From Serripes groenlandicus (Eukaryota > Mollusca > Bivalvia > Cardiida > Cardiidae), in contig JASEVX010000011.1 of the NCBI GenBank assembly GCA_031761405.1, forward strand, positions 64,831,217 to 64,895,216: 64,000 nucleotides of DNA. Reading direction: 5' to 3'. The notes under the pieces were generated by a model, which ran no database searches, was not told the origin of the DNA, and saw only the letters and a list, made by a program, of their open reading frames with translations. The position numbers were made by a program, and so were the translations under genes. This document shows, one piece after another, positions 52,090-63,051 of this stretch (the first letter of the stretch is position 1; every line of letters starts with the position of its first letter).

Positions 52090-52760
52090 CATCAATCTAG
52101 GGACTTCCTTTCTTATTTGATTTTTATGGAACTTTACACACATGTTCAGTATCATTGCCTTAAATTGAACAAGTTTGAGTTTCATCGACCTACTGGTCAA
52201 AGGTCAAGGTAACAGTGACAATTACATGTACCGGTATATGTCCGTATGAAGTGACGTCATCACTCTAGCGACTTTTTTTCTTATCCGATTGTTATGAAGC
52301 TTAAATCATATGTTCACATGCATTGCCTCTTGTACAAGTTCACGTTCCACTAACTTTGGTCAAAGGTCAAGGTAACAGACCACCTCGGTGGTGAAGTGGT
52401 TAAGGATCCGCTTCGGGTTCGGGAGGTCCGGGGTTAAATCCCCGCCCAGGTCATACCAAAGATTTTAAAAATGGTAGTAATGGCTTTCCCTCCTTGGTGC
52501 TCATGCAGGACTGTGGTGTTAATACATGATAAATGGACCAGAAGTACTGGTAAGTTACCCAGGAAATACCGTTATTTGTTGATTTGTCATAAAACACCAT
52601 TGCATACATAATATCAAGGTCACATTGACTAATTTGTACAAAACTTTGTGATCACACTAGCAATTTCATTTTGGGACAAAATTCCTTGATACCTTTAACG
52701 AGTTCAGTATCAAGAGAGTTTGGATGGGTTCCTGTTTTACCGAGCTAGATCAAGGTCACA
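52090..52760 (+). repeat. Diverged ~165-bp tandem repeat hosting a SINE A
   Basis: GGTCAAAGGTCAAGGTAACAG occurs at ~52196 and ~52359; similar text continues after the SINE (ATCAAGGTCACATTGAC, GATCAAGGTCACAATGG). Confidence 0.65.
52378..52613 (+). mobile_element. SINE A with target-site duplication
   Basis: TCAAGGTAACA (52367-52377) and TCAAGGTCACA (52614-52624) flank it. Head GGTGGTGAAGTGGTTAAGG, body GGTAGTAATGGCTTTCCCTC. Confidence 0.82.
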
Positions 52761-53729
52761 ATGGCTATAAGATAAATCTGTACGAAACGACACTGTAAGA
52801 GGATTTGTATCGTTGGCAATGATCTTGTTTATGTTTTGTATCCAAACATTAAGTTGTAATCTAAACTTGATTCCTCGTTGAACATACATAATTATATGAC
52901 AACAGGAAGAGGCTAATTGGACATGCTGCAGCAAATCAAATTTATTGTCATAGATCATGTTTGGCATTATTTCAATCTGTCAAAATGTTAAACTAACGAT
53001 GATTTTGATTTTTCTGTGCAAACAAAGATATAGTTTTAACAAAATTAACATGTTTAGAAAAACTAATTTTACTTGAATAAAACCAGTTTTAAAGTCTTGT
53101 GTATTAAAGGATCACTTTAAATTGAGATACGCTAGCTGCTGTTTTTCACACAGGGTATGGAAAGTCTTGTCCGTCTGAAGTCTCTGAAAACCCCAAAGGC
53201 AGAATTTTGCCCGTTTTTATTGGTCCGTACCGATCCCTATATATGCAATAGCATTATGTTAGGGAAGGAGGCCAATCTAATTGTAATGGTGCACTGTAGA
53301 TCAGTTTACTAAAATCAGTTGTTTATTTACTATACATCGTTTTTGCGATGGGCGATATATAAGGGGAGTTGAACAATCTAGTTGCCATTGTTACTTCAAG
53401 CCAGATATACAATTATACTATAGAACGATGGATTCCTGACTATATTGTAAATTGGAGAAATCAGAAAAATATGATAGGACTTAATTGTCGGCAATTTTTA
53501 TACTTAAAGATATTGGAAATAAATTTAAGAACGAGTTGCCAAAGTAATGTAAAATAGATATAAAAAACACCTTTTTGCTTTAGATGTACATTGTAATATA
53601 TAAAAATAATAAGAAGAATTGTAAAAAAAGGTCAATATAATTAAGTGCAGGGAATCTAACCCACGTCCAAATGTATGAAATGACTTCAAATTAACCACTC
53701 GATCTGTGGCAGTAATCTGTGGTATATTT
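52761..53729. other. Largely unique DNA, no confirmed gene
   Basis: A TATATAAGG box-like stretch at ~53355 precedes a 62-codon ORF (53369-53557) with no recognisable family; not called as a gene. Confidence 0.35.
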
Positions 53730-54154
53730 AAAACTCTTTCCTTCATACAATAATTTGGCAGGAGACAATTTTGAAAACTTGTAGCCTAGACATATATAAA
53801 ATCTCTATTAAATGAAATTATAGCAGACGACTTTGAACATAGAGTCTAACTCTATATTAGGGAAAGGGTTAAAAGAATTGTGGTAGAAGGAGAAATTGCT
53901 CATCGCATTTCGACATCTGCAGCAGATGACGTTTGAAAACACTGTGGCAAAAGGAGAAATTGCTCATCCCATTTAGACATATCAGCAGCAGATGATGTTT
54001 GAAAACACTGTGGCAAATGTAAGCTGCAACAGTGTTAAAATTTGAACAGTTCGATAACTGTTTCATCATGTTTAGGAATTTTCCATATTTTTACGTACCT
54101 TGTATTTATATCAAATTCGTCTGCTACAGATTTATTGTATGTGGGAAAGGGTAA
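53730..54154 (-). mobile_element. Cluster of Family 1 pieces with a ~65-bp duplication
   Basis: ATTTCGACATCTGCAGCAGA and ATTTAGACATATCAGCAGCA, each followed by GTTTGAAAACACTGTGGC, lie in tandem at 53906 and 53970. End B TAGCAGACGACTTTGAACAT at 53821; right end GTATGTGGGAAAGGG. Confidence 0.7.
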
Positions 54155-54329
54155 AAGCCCTCATTGCCCCAGGATTTAATATTTTATGTGTTATTATAAT
54201 CTATTTGCGACATACAGGTATGGATTAAAATTGTTGTAAACTGAATTATTAATACAAATAAAGGTAGTATTTTGGATCAATCCCAGTACACTTAACCACA
54301 GCCTTGTAAAAGACTTCAACTTTGTCAAA

Positions 54330-54593
54330 TTAGCTTTACTTTTTCCTATTTACAACTAATCTGTGGCAGAAAACTTTCAAAAAACATCTATTAGAAAATA
54401 ATATAAACGCTTTCTGTAGCAGATGGCTTTTTGAAAACATGGCAACAAAAGAAGAAATTGCTCAGAACTTTTGTCTCCATGTTTTCAACTCTATTTAATT
54501 ATTTTTCTTTCATTAAAAGGTATTTTCCGTGCTTTTGTCTAGGTGTTTTCAACGTCATCTGCTTCAGAATTGTCGTGTGAGGGAAAGGGTTAA
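54330..54593 (+). mobile_element. Family 1 MITE, rearranged
   Basis: An end B piece (TCTGTGGCAGAAAACTTTC) precedes an end A lacking its terminus; right TTAA. Confidence 0.75.
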
Positions 54594-54835
54594 CCCTTTC
54601 CCTCATACATGTACTACAATTCTACAGCAAATGACTTTTAACATATTTTGTCAAAAAATAGAAAATCTCTATAATTGAATGGATAATCTATGACTAAAAG
54701 TGGAAAACATTGTGGCAAAAGGAGAAATTGCTGGTTTTGAGCAATTTCTTCTTTTGTCAATATGTTTTTAAAGAACCGTCTGCAGCAGAGGCGTCAATAA
54801 ATGCCTATATGAGGGAAAGAGTTAAAAAAGTATGA
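54590..54835 (-). mobile_element. Family 1 MITE, chained, young type
   Basis: Shares TTAA 54590-54593. Insert ATGTACTA in end B; loop GCTGGTTTTGAGC. Confidence 0.9.
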
Positions 54836-54849
54836 TTATAATGGACTAG

Positions 54850-54965
54850 GATTGGAAACATTGAGGCATAAAGATAAAAACTAATTTCTTCCTTAAATGT
54901 AACAATGTTTTCAAATGTTGTCTGCTACAGATGTGTCAAAACGCTTCTGTAGGTGGTAAATGATT
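54850..54965 (-). mobile_element. Family 1 fragment, end A
   Basis: AACAATGTTTTCAAATGTTG and CTGCTACAGATGTGTC. Confidence 0.6.
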
Positions 54966-55037
54966 TTGTTAATGTCCGAGAGGAAAGTATTAAATCATTG
55001 AAAATCGGCAGTTATAATTTAACTATGTAATAATTTA

Positions 55038-55218
55038 TAATTGGAAACATAGTGGTCAAAGGTGAAATTGCGCATGTTGAGCAATTTCTTCTTTGGCCGC
55101 AATTTTTTCAACTTATTTTAACAATTAAGCCATCTTTTTATGGAGATTTTTCAGGTTTTTGTCACAATGTTTTCAAAGTCATCTGCTACAGATTTGTTGT
55201 AGTAGGGAAAGTGTTCAA
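55038..55218 (+). mobile_element. Family 1 MITE, end A missing
   Basis: Arms GTGGTCAAAGGTGAAATTG and CAATTTCTTCTTTGGCC match the variant at 6789; right end AGTAGGGAAAGTG. Confidence 0.75.
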
Positions 55219-55400
55219 TCCTGAATACTGAATGTGGGCGAGGAATCAGAATCTTTCTTCAGGGTAATAGAACGTGACATATTACAAGCCCTCATATGAA
55301 AGAATCAATGGAGAGGTCTTTTGAACTGATTGTAGTAAATGTCAATGGATGTTGTATTTTGCCATTTTAGATTAAAAATCATGGGAGGGTTTATTGATTG

Positions 55401-55557
55401 ACCACTTTCCCACATACAGCAAATCTGCAGCAGGCAACTTTTTAATACATCTAGGCAAAATCGTGCAAATTCTCCATAAATGAGAATTTAGTTATTTAAA
55501 TAAAATAGAATTTGAAAACATTGTGGCAAAAAAAAAGAGGAAATTGCTCATTATGCT
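55401..55557 (-). mobile_element. Family 1 MITE, end A missing
   Basis: CACTTTCCCACATACAGC at left; stops in the hairpin. Confidence 0.7.
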
Positions 55558-56065
55558 TTAAAGTTTTGCCTGCAACTACATTATAAGAGTCAATATCTCA
55601 ATAATTACTAATTCAAACTAATTTTACATGTTTACAAGCCCTCCCATTCATCACATCTTTGTCAATTATCAAGTTAAACAACTCTGTCCTGCATAATGCA
55701 AATTATGGCCCTTTTCTTACATTGATATTCTGGTTAAATTTTACTTGCAACAACATTAAGAGTCCATATCTCAGTTACTTCTTGATACATTTCATTGAAA
55801 CTTTATACAACCCTTCCCAACCATCACACATATATGTAATAAATCAAGTAAGATAACTCTATCCTACATAATTATAGTGAAAATTATGGCCCTTTTTTTA
55901 CTTAGAAATTCTGGTTAAAGATTTGCGTGCTGCTGCACTACATTAAGGGACAATATCTTAAGTCACAACTACTTGATGCACTGCATTGAAACTTTATACA
56001 AGCCTTCCCGACCATCACACTTATGTTAAGTATCAATCTAGACAACTCTATCCTTTTGATCAGGC
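55558..56065 (+). repeat. Tandem repeat, three ~178-bp units
   Basis: ACATTATAAGAGTCAATATC, ACATTAAGAGTCCATATC and ACATTAAGGGACAATATC lie at ~55580, 55755 and 55938, each with ACAAGCCCT/ACAACCCTT...ATCACA and AAATTATGGCCC. Confidence 0.8.
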
Positions 56066-56136
56066 TTGACATGTTGCCTGTGGGCATCTTAAGTTTTGAA
56101 TTTCCACAACATAGGGTTTCGTGGTCAATTAATGAT

Positions 56137-56609
56137 TTAACCCTTTTTCACTTGCACATGCATTCTGATGCATCATGACTTTTAACAATATGACTTTCGA
56201 AAAATTTGTCGCAAAATGAGAAAATGTTAATAATGAGCAATTTCTCTTTTTGCCACAATGATTTCAAGGCTTTTCAATAACTTTTTCATATTTTTGTCTG
56301 AATGTTTACAAAGTCATTTGCTGAAGTTTGTCATATGTGGATCGCCTCAGTGGTGAAGTGGTATAGAGCGTCCACCTCTGGAGATGGAGGTCGCAGATTC
56401 GATCCCCGACCTGGTCATACCAAAGACTTTAAAAATGGTAGTAAGTGGCTGCCCTCCTAGGCGCTCAGGGTTGTTAGCTTAAATGGACCAGTAGTACCAA
56501 GGAAATCCCGTGATATCACTAAAAAATTGCTGAAAGCGGTCTTAAACACCATAAAATCAATTGGATCGAGTGGTTTGTAGTCATTTCATATGTGGGGAAG
56601 AGTTTTATA
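56137..56609 (+). mobile_element. Family 1 MITE with SINE A in its right end
   Basis: TTAA at left; end B split at TCATATGTGG. Confidence 0.75.
56341..56585 (+). mobile_element. SINE A with target-site duplication
   Basis: TCATATGTGG at 56331-56340 and 56586-56595. Head AGTGGTGAAGTGGTATAGAG, GATTCGATCCCC; tail GCTGAAAGCGGTCTTAAAC. Confidence 0.85.
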
Positions 56610-56688
56610 ACATGAAAAACACCTCCTGAGATCTGGTTTGACATAAAGACGATTACTGGGATGAAATCAAAAGATGGCTTGATGATTT

Positions 56689-56888
56689 ATAACCCTTTCC
56701 CACATGCAGACGTTTTCGGACGCCTCTGCAGCAGATAACTTTTGAAAACATTGTGGAAAGTTTCTCCTTTTGCCACAATATTTTCAACTTTATTCATTGA
56801 GTGATCATTAATTTATAGTTTCCATATTATTGACTTAATGTTTTCAAAGTAGTCTGCTGCAGATTTGAAGTATGTGTGAAAGGGATAA
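56689..56888 (+). mobile_element. Family 1 MITE, first hairpin arm deleted
   Basis: ATAACCCTTTCCCACATGC at left; GGGATAA at right. Confidence 0.8.
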
Positions 56889-57515
56889 GCTCCCATGTGA
56901 CCTGGATTCAGTGACCATTGACTGTTACCACAATTAATTCTGGTTTTATATTGAATAAAATAATCAATGTTTTATAACGAATGCGAGATGGTTTGAATGA
57001 ATTTTAGGAAGCTCTTTCAGTTGTTGGGTAGTTGCTCAAGAGTTGTCAAGTAGTTAATTGTGTAGTAAATATCTGTTGGAGTATAAAACAAAATATTCAT
57101 TGGAATAGCGGAAGAAGTTAAAATATTATTTGGTTTGAAATAATTATATGTGTATTAATAAAAAAAATTAAGACTTAAAGCAGTTGTACTCAAATTTGTA
57201 AGGTACAATTATGTTTTTCAATCGTTTAGCAAAATTAACATGAAATTTGTAATACATGTATTTTCTTATTTTTTACTTTGGAAAAAGAAAAAAACCACAT
57301 ATACCCGGTACACTCTCAATACCATGTTAGGCTATGAAAGCCCAAATAAAGCTTATGAGGGAAAAGTTGAAAGTAACTAATAAAGTCAGTTAATCGGGAT
57401 TGTGGGCAAAATTGTGTGACATTTTAACTAAATCAGTAATAGACTAGATCGAACCTATAGAAAGTCAGAAATAAATATTTATTTATCATTATATATAGGT
57501 AGAATTTTAACTTAC
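56889..57515. other. AT-rich unique DNA, no gene seen
   Basis: Short homopolymer runs only. Confidence 0.4.
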
Positions 57516-57518
57516 TCT

Positions 57519-57720
57519 TTAACCCTTTCCCACATTCAACAAATCTGCAGCACTCAACTTGGAAAACATCTAGGCAAAAAAAAATTAAATTGTTATAAAT
57601 GAAAGTAATTAATTACCGAAAACAGTTGAAAACAATTTCTCCTATTGCGCGCCACAGTATTTTCAAAAGTCGTCTGTCGCATATGCATCAAAACGCTTCT
57701 TCAGGTGGGAAAGGGTTTAA
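57519..57720 (-). mobile_element. Family 1 MITE, hairpin shortened
   Basis: TTAA both sides; first hairpin arm missing (AACAATTTCTCCTATTGC). Confidence 0.8.
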
Positions 57721-57780
57721 CTTCAAGAAAAACAAAACGACAACATTTAAATTCAATAGTTGTGACAATGATGTACTTGA

Positions 57781-58000
57781 TTAACCCTTTCCCTCATACA
57801 ACAAATCTGCAGCAGACGACTTTGAACATATTTTGTCAAAAAAATGGAAAATCTCGATAATTGAATGGATAACCTAGCTATGACTAAAAGTGTAAAACAT
57901 TGTGGCAAAAGGAGAAATTGCTCGTTTTGAGCAATTTCTTCTTTTGTCACTATGTTTTCAAAAAGGCGTCAGAAAGCGTCTATATGAGGGAAAGGGTTAT
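57781..58000 (-). mobile_element. Family 1 MITE, young type, small end A deletion
   Basis: CGTCTGCTGCAGA is missing between CAAAAAGG and CGTCAGAAAG; TTAA at left, TTAT at right. Confidence 0.9.
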
Positions 58001-58041
58001 CTGTATATTATCAGTAAGATTCTGATCTTGTTCTTAAGTGC

Positions 58042-58256
58042 TTAAACCTTTCCCACATACAACAATTCTGCAGCAGACAAAATTTGAAACATATACTGTC
58101 AAAAACCTGAAAAATCTCCATTAATGAGAGTTTATAATTATTAAATGGAGTTGAAAACATTGTTGCAAAATGAGAAATTGCTTGTTTTGAGCAATTTCTT
58201 CCTTTGCCACAATTCAAAAGTTGTATGCTGCACTGATGCGTCAAAATGCATCTACA
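58042..58256 (-). mobile_element. Family 1 MITE
   Basis: TTAA at left; hairpin GCTTGTTTTGAGC; right terminus lost. Confidence 0.8.
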
Positions 58257-58326
58257 ATAATTTCAACCAGCAAACACAAATATTTCTTTTCACATTTCTC
58301 ATATATATAATATAATGAAACATCAA

Positions 58327-58572
58327 TGTGTACCAGTACCTGACATCAACTACAAAAAAAATAACTTAAATCAGTACCTGACATCAACTACAAAAAAATA
58401 ACTTAAATCAGTACCTGACATCATGCAACTACAAAAAAAATAACTTAAATCAGTACCTGACATCATGCAACTACAAAAAAAATAACTTAAATCAGTACCT
58501 GACATCATGCAACTACAAAAAAAATAACTTAAATCAGTACCTGACATCAACTACAAAAAAAATAACTTAAAT
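58327..58572 (+). repeat. 40-45 bp minisatellite, six units
   Basis: Unit ATCAGTACCTGACATCA, (TGCA), ACTACAAAAAAAATAACTTA. Confidence 0.92.
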
Positions 58573-58617
58573 TTAAATATCATGGTCTTGAAACAATAGT
58601 ATTCATTCAATTATTTC

Positions 58618-59411
58618 AACCGCCTTGGCGGTGTAGTGGTTGCATGAGCATCCATGTAGGGTGCAGAAGGTCGCATGTTCGATCCCGTCCAGGTCATATA
58701 TATATATACCAAAGACTTTAAAATTGATAGTAATGGCTTTCCCTCCATATATAGATTAGGATATATAGGATCCATCATGAGTTTTCTTTGGAGATCAAGA
58801 TTTCTTAAATGAGTCTAGAAAAAGACGGTTATTAACCGAGCCTCTTGGCGAGGTTAATAACTCTCTTTTTCGAGACGAATTTAAGAAATCTTCTCCAAAG
58901 AAAAACGAGTGATGGATTTTTTTTATCACCTAAACAGTGTGTTTTAATGAAAAATATTGACAACATCAAAACAAAGACCGAATAACATATTCTTCATAAA
59001 AACTTGTGATTCACCGCATAAAATTAAAGTAGTCCTCATCATTTTTCAATAAGAAGAAAAAAAACAACAATGTTTTAAACAATTTATTATTAAGACTCGT
59101 TATTTATTCAAAATAACGTATTATTGCATTTTTCAATGTGTAAAATTTAACAACTTAACAATAAACATAATAAAGATAAAGGTCAAAATGACGTCATCAG
59201 TAGTCGCGTGTATGACGTGTTTTTGTTATCACACATGTATGATAACGTTGTTCCGTGATTTGTTCTCAACTTGAAAATAAGGGTATTTATGTGATAAAAT
59301 GGGTTAATTAGCATTACAACTGGCTAAAAATATCAGGATAAATGGAACCAGTAATACAAGTTACTTACCCAGGAAACACCGTGATATAAGTGAAAAATTG
59401 TTGAAAGTTTG
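58618..59411 (+). mobile_element. SINE A split by a 565-bp insertion
   Basis: Left part 58618-58745 (GCCTTGGCGGTGTAGTGG, GTTCGATCCC), right part 59311-59411 (GATAAATGGAACCAGTAATA, CCGTGATATAAGTGAAAAAT). Confidence 0.78.
58746..59310. mobile_element. Hairpin element(s) inserted in SINE A
   Basis: Two dyads: ATCCATCATGAGTTTTC.../...GAGTGATGGAT (58770-58917, with AGAAAAAGACGGTTATTAAC against GTTAATAACTCTCTTTTTC) and TTTTATCAC/GTGATAAAA (58921/59299). A TGACGTCA palindrome lies at 59190-59197. They may be two nested elements or one. Confidence 0.65.
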
Positions 59412-59707
59412 GAATGAATTTTTCTAACAGAATTTGGAGAGATGTGAAAATATGTATATTTTAACAAATATATTGCATTAATTATCTAATAAAAACAGTA
59501 CAAGTTTAAAGTGTTTTTTTGTTAAGACATTTGGAGTGTTAAGAATTGCATTCTATCTAAACAATTCTAAATACAAGCAGTATTGACAATAAAGAAGTAG
59601 AAAAGCTTATAATTTCCATTGTACATGTAGATCTGAACGCTTTACCTGTTACAGGTGACAATTTACTTGTCTGCATGCATTATATAGACTTTGGATAACA
59701 CATGAAT
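59412..59707. other. AT-rich unique DNA
   Basis: Nothing recognised. Confidence 0.4.
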
Positions 59708-59800
59708 AGGAGAAATTGCTCAATACAAGCAACATTTTCCTTTTCACATAATGTTTTCAACTCTGTATCATTAATGTATATAATTAACTTCCACTTTTCA
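59708..59800 (+). mobile_element. Family 1 hairpin fragment
   Basis: AGGAGAAATTGCTCAATACA and AATGTTTTCAACTCTGTATC. Confidence 0.6.
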
Positions 59801-59821
59801 AGTTGTTAGATCTTTTTTCTC

Positions 59822-60062
59822 TTAACTCTTTCCCTCATACGACAATTCTGCAGCAGATGACATTGAACATATTTTGTCAAAAAATAGAAAATCTCTATTA
59901 TATTTCTATAATTGTATGGATAACCTATGACAAAAAGTGGAAAACATTGTGGCAAAAGGAGAAATTGCTCGTTTTGAGTAATTTCTTCTTTTGCCACTAT
60001 GTTTTCAAAAAGCCGTCTGCTGCAGAGGCTTCATAAAGCGTCTATATGAGGGAAAGGGTTAA
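59822..60062 (-). mobile_element. Family 1 MITE, young type
   Basis: TTAA borders; small duplication TCTATTATATTTCTATAATT in the spacer; hairpin GCTCGTTTTGAGT. Confidence 0.92.
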
Positions 60063-60570
60063 ATGATTTCAAAGCAGAACATATCAGGTAAATTGTTAAA
60101 ATTTGGCACACCGTACGTGTTAATTATAATTTAAATACTCAAAAGGTTTTGAAAGCGCAAATTGAATTGATCACTGTATGGATTATTATGGCTTAACAAT
60201 AGGTATGAGATCCTGTAAGTAATAAAATAGAAAGTGAAAAGAATGGGAGAAAATTGGAGAAAAGACATCTGGGATCTATTATATATTTTGTGTATTTAAA
60301 CAGTTGTATTTTAATTTCTTCAAACTGGTTTTACTTGTTCTCTGAATTTTTTTGTCTAAATATTTGGATGTAACCAACTGCGACAACAGAAATTTGTTCT
60401 AGTGAATTTAATACTTACATTATATATTGCTGTATTTATCAATGTACATCAACTTGAAACTCAATGTTCTCCTGATATTTTTTGCTTGTTTGGAAAATTA
60501 TCTTAATTCTTGTATATGGAAATTTGGAAGTTTATATATAATTTTGACACAGGACTAAAAAACATTGTCA
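60063..60570. other. AT-rich unique DNA, no gene seen
   Basis: No family match. Confidence 0.4.
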
Positions 60571-60574
60571 TGAA

Positions 60575-60862
60575 AAATATGAGAGACAATTAAATATGAG
60601 AGACATTAATAAAATATGAGAGACAATAATTAAATATGAGAGACATTAATACAATATGATAGACAATAATTAAATATGAGAGACAATAATAAAATATGAG
60701 AGACAATAATTAAATATGAGAGATATTAATAAGAGAGACAATAATTAAATATGAGAGACATCAATAAAATGTGAGAGACATTAATAAAATATGAGACAAT
60801 AAAATATGAGAGACAATAATTAAATATGTGAGGAATTAATAAAATTATGAGAGACAATGATT
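60575..60862 (+). repeat. ~20-bp minisatellite
   Basis: AATATGAGAGACAATAATTA repeated about 15 times with variants. Confidence 0.92.
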
Positions 60863-61120
60863 TGATTATATTGATTTTAAAAAATGATACCAATTTTTAC
60901 TGATATCGGTAATTTGTTTGATATTAATAGGTTTATTGATATTTAAAGAGCTTTTGAACAAATATCTCAATCATCTCTTTATCTTTGTATATAATTTTAG
61001 ACCTTTAATTATCACATACATCAAATCTTTAACTTATGACTTTGAAAAATTCTTGGGTGTATAAAGAAACCCTTTAATGCTAAACTTTTACTAAAAGACA
61101 AACAGTGCAGATTAAAATCT

Positions 61121-61193
61121 GACTTCTTGCAAACGTTGTGGCTCATAATGAGCAATTTCTCCTTTCGTCACAATGTTTTTTAACCAATGTTCA
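61121..61193 (+). mobile_element. Family 1 hairpin fragment
   Basis: GTTGTGGCTCATAATGAGCA and CCTTTCGTCACAATGTTTTT; lies 160 bp before a gene 2 candidate exon. Confidence 0.55.
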
Positions 61194-61355
61194 TTTATAA
61201 AGTTACACAGGGTAAATGCCGACACAATTCTGATACAATCAAAGCAAAGATGGAAGAATGAATATATATTAGTGAAATATACAATATGATGGAAACAATG
61301 ATTGACGGATTTTCCTAAATGTGTGATAATGGTCATCAAAAATCAGTAGTTTTAG

Positions 61356-61484
61356 TACTTTATTCATTGACAAAGAGAAGGAATGTACGGAGTGCGGGAT
61401 GTTATGCTCGTGCAGAATTGCGTAGTAATCGGTCAGCGTCAGTATCGTCTGTTGCTAGCTCCATGATGCCGTTACAGACGTCAG
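61356..61484 (+). CDS. Gene 2, putative third coding exon, Ser/Arg-rich, continues off window
   Basis: 129 bp, exactly 43 codons, phase 1 at both borders, between GTTTTAG and GTATTT. It reads LYSLTKRRNVRSAGCYARAE, then a Ser-rich stretch SNRSASVSSVASSMMPLQTS. GC and CpG content are visibly higher than in the surrounding AT-rich DNA, as expected for coding sequence. The acceptor has only a weak pyrimidine tract. The gene would continue beyond the right edge or into an exon not recognised here. Product unknown. Confidence 0.45.
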
Positions 61485-61545
61485 GTATTTTGTTACAGTT
61501 TTTTAGATCTATAATTGTCTGTCATCCCCCTTTTCCTACATACAC

Positions 61546-61775
61546 TTAACCCTTTCCCTTATATAAACGCGTTCGGACGCCTCTGCAGCAGACGCCTTTT
61601 TGAAAACATAGTGACAAAAGAAGAAATTGCACAAAACGTGCAATTTCTCCTTTTGCCACAATGTTTTCCACTTTTAGTCATAGGTTATCCATTCAATTAT
61701 GGAGATTTTCTATGTTTTGATAAAATACGTTCAAAGTCGTCTGCTGCAGAATTGTCGTATGAGGGAAAGGGTTAA
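61546..61775 (+). mobile_element. Family 1 MITE, full, young type
   Basis: TTAA borders; hairpin arms GCAC/GTGC. Confidence 0.93.
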
Positions 61776-61776
61776 T

Positions 61777-61955
61777 CAGCAGCAGAAGACTTCTAAAAAA
61801 ATTGGGGCAAACTAGGGTAGACCTCTTAAATCAAATAGAGTCGAAAACATTGTGGCAAATGGAGAAATTGCTTGTTATAAGCAACTTCTCCATTTTCCAC
61901 AATGTGTTCAAAATGCTTCTGCTGCAGAGGCGTCTGCATACGGGAAAGGGGTATA
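61777..61955 (-). mobile_element. Family 1 MITE, left terminus lost
   Basis: Starts at CAGCAGCAGAAGACTTC. Hairpin GCTTGTTATAAGC is perfect. Confidence 0.8.
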
Positions 61956-62300
61956 AGCATTATTCGAAGATTTTAATTTTCGGTTCTAGAATATAGAAGT
62001 CCATTTCTAAGAATCATTATTTCTACGCTATAAGCATTTAATTTTCATGTTAAGCTTCCTTTCTATTACACAAATAGTAGTAAAATGGGAAATTGTTCAT
62101 ACTGAGAATATTTTTACGCAATGTTTTTACCCTATATCCAATTTTTCAGATATTGCACTACGTTACTCAATTGTTGTCATTTAACGAGAACAGATATTGT
62201 TTGTTAATGGTATAGAAATTTGATGGCATTCACCAAACAAATACATAAACAAATGTGTCATTTTATAGCGCTGTTTCAAAAGAATCTTCATATACCTGTA
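61956..62300. other. AT-rich DNA, no gene seen
   Basis: Possible old Family 1 hairpin near 62090 (AAATTGTTCATACTGAG), too weak to call. Confidence 0.4.
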
Positions 62301-62503
62301 TTAACCCTTTCTGAAACTCAGCAGACGGATTTTTAAGATAGCTGCAGCAGACGACTTTTGAGCAATTTCTCCATTTGTCACAATGTTTCCAACTTTTCTC
62401 AGTAATTTAACCAGCATTTATAAAGATTTTCTGTTGTCTAGGTATTGTCTAGGTATTTTCAAAGTCATCTGCTGCAGATTTGTTGTACGTGGGAAATGGT
62501 TAA
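62301..62503 (+). mobile_element. Family 1 MITE, first hairpin arm deleted
   Basis: TTAA borders; GTCTAGGTATT duplicated in the spacer. Confidence 0.8.
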
Positions 62504-62751
62504 GTTTTAATTACTCGAGTGTGAATTAATACGATAACTTTCCTTCCTATAAGTTGTCTGCTTTACAGAAGACAAATTTTTAAATAATGAATTTTGGTAG
62601 GAATGTATCACTCGGAGTTCAATGAAACATTGCGATAAAAGAAGTATAAAATGCTCATTTTGAACAATTTCATTTTGTTTTTCTCAAAACGGATTCAAAA
62701 GTCATGTGCTGCAATAGATAATTTTGTACAATTTCATTTTTAAGCTCCGGC

Positions 62752-62945
62752 TATTGTGATAGATACCCTTGGTGTCATTGACATTGTCGTTACAAAACTG
62801 TAACCGTACCTCAAACATTTTACAAATATTCAAATGAAACTTGGTACACAATGTTCCTATGAACAATATGCTTGTTTATAACATTAGTCAAATAACTCTG
62901 GCTTTTATAATTATTCAGTATAATGCCCCTAGTTTTAGACCAGTG
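62752..62945 (+). repeat. Single unit related to the repeat at 22195-22560
   Basis: GGCTATTGTGATAGATACCC, AATGAAACTTGGTACACAAT and AATAACTCTGGC. Confidence 0.65.
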
Positions 62946-63051
62946 TTGGCCTTAGCTACGCATCTCTATTGTTTCTTCTCAAGATGTGTTTTAATTAAAA
63001 GTCATCTAATGCAAAATATTTGGTCATAAGTTTTCTTTATCAGGAAAAGTG

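Noticed and set aside
53369..53557. 62-codon ORF behind a TATATAAGG box
   Set aside because: No homologous family, AT-rich composition and no splice support.
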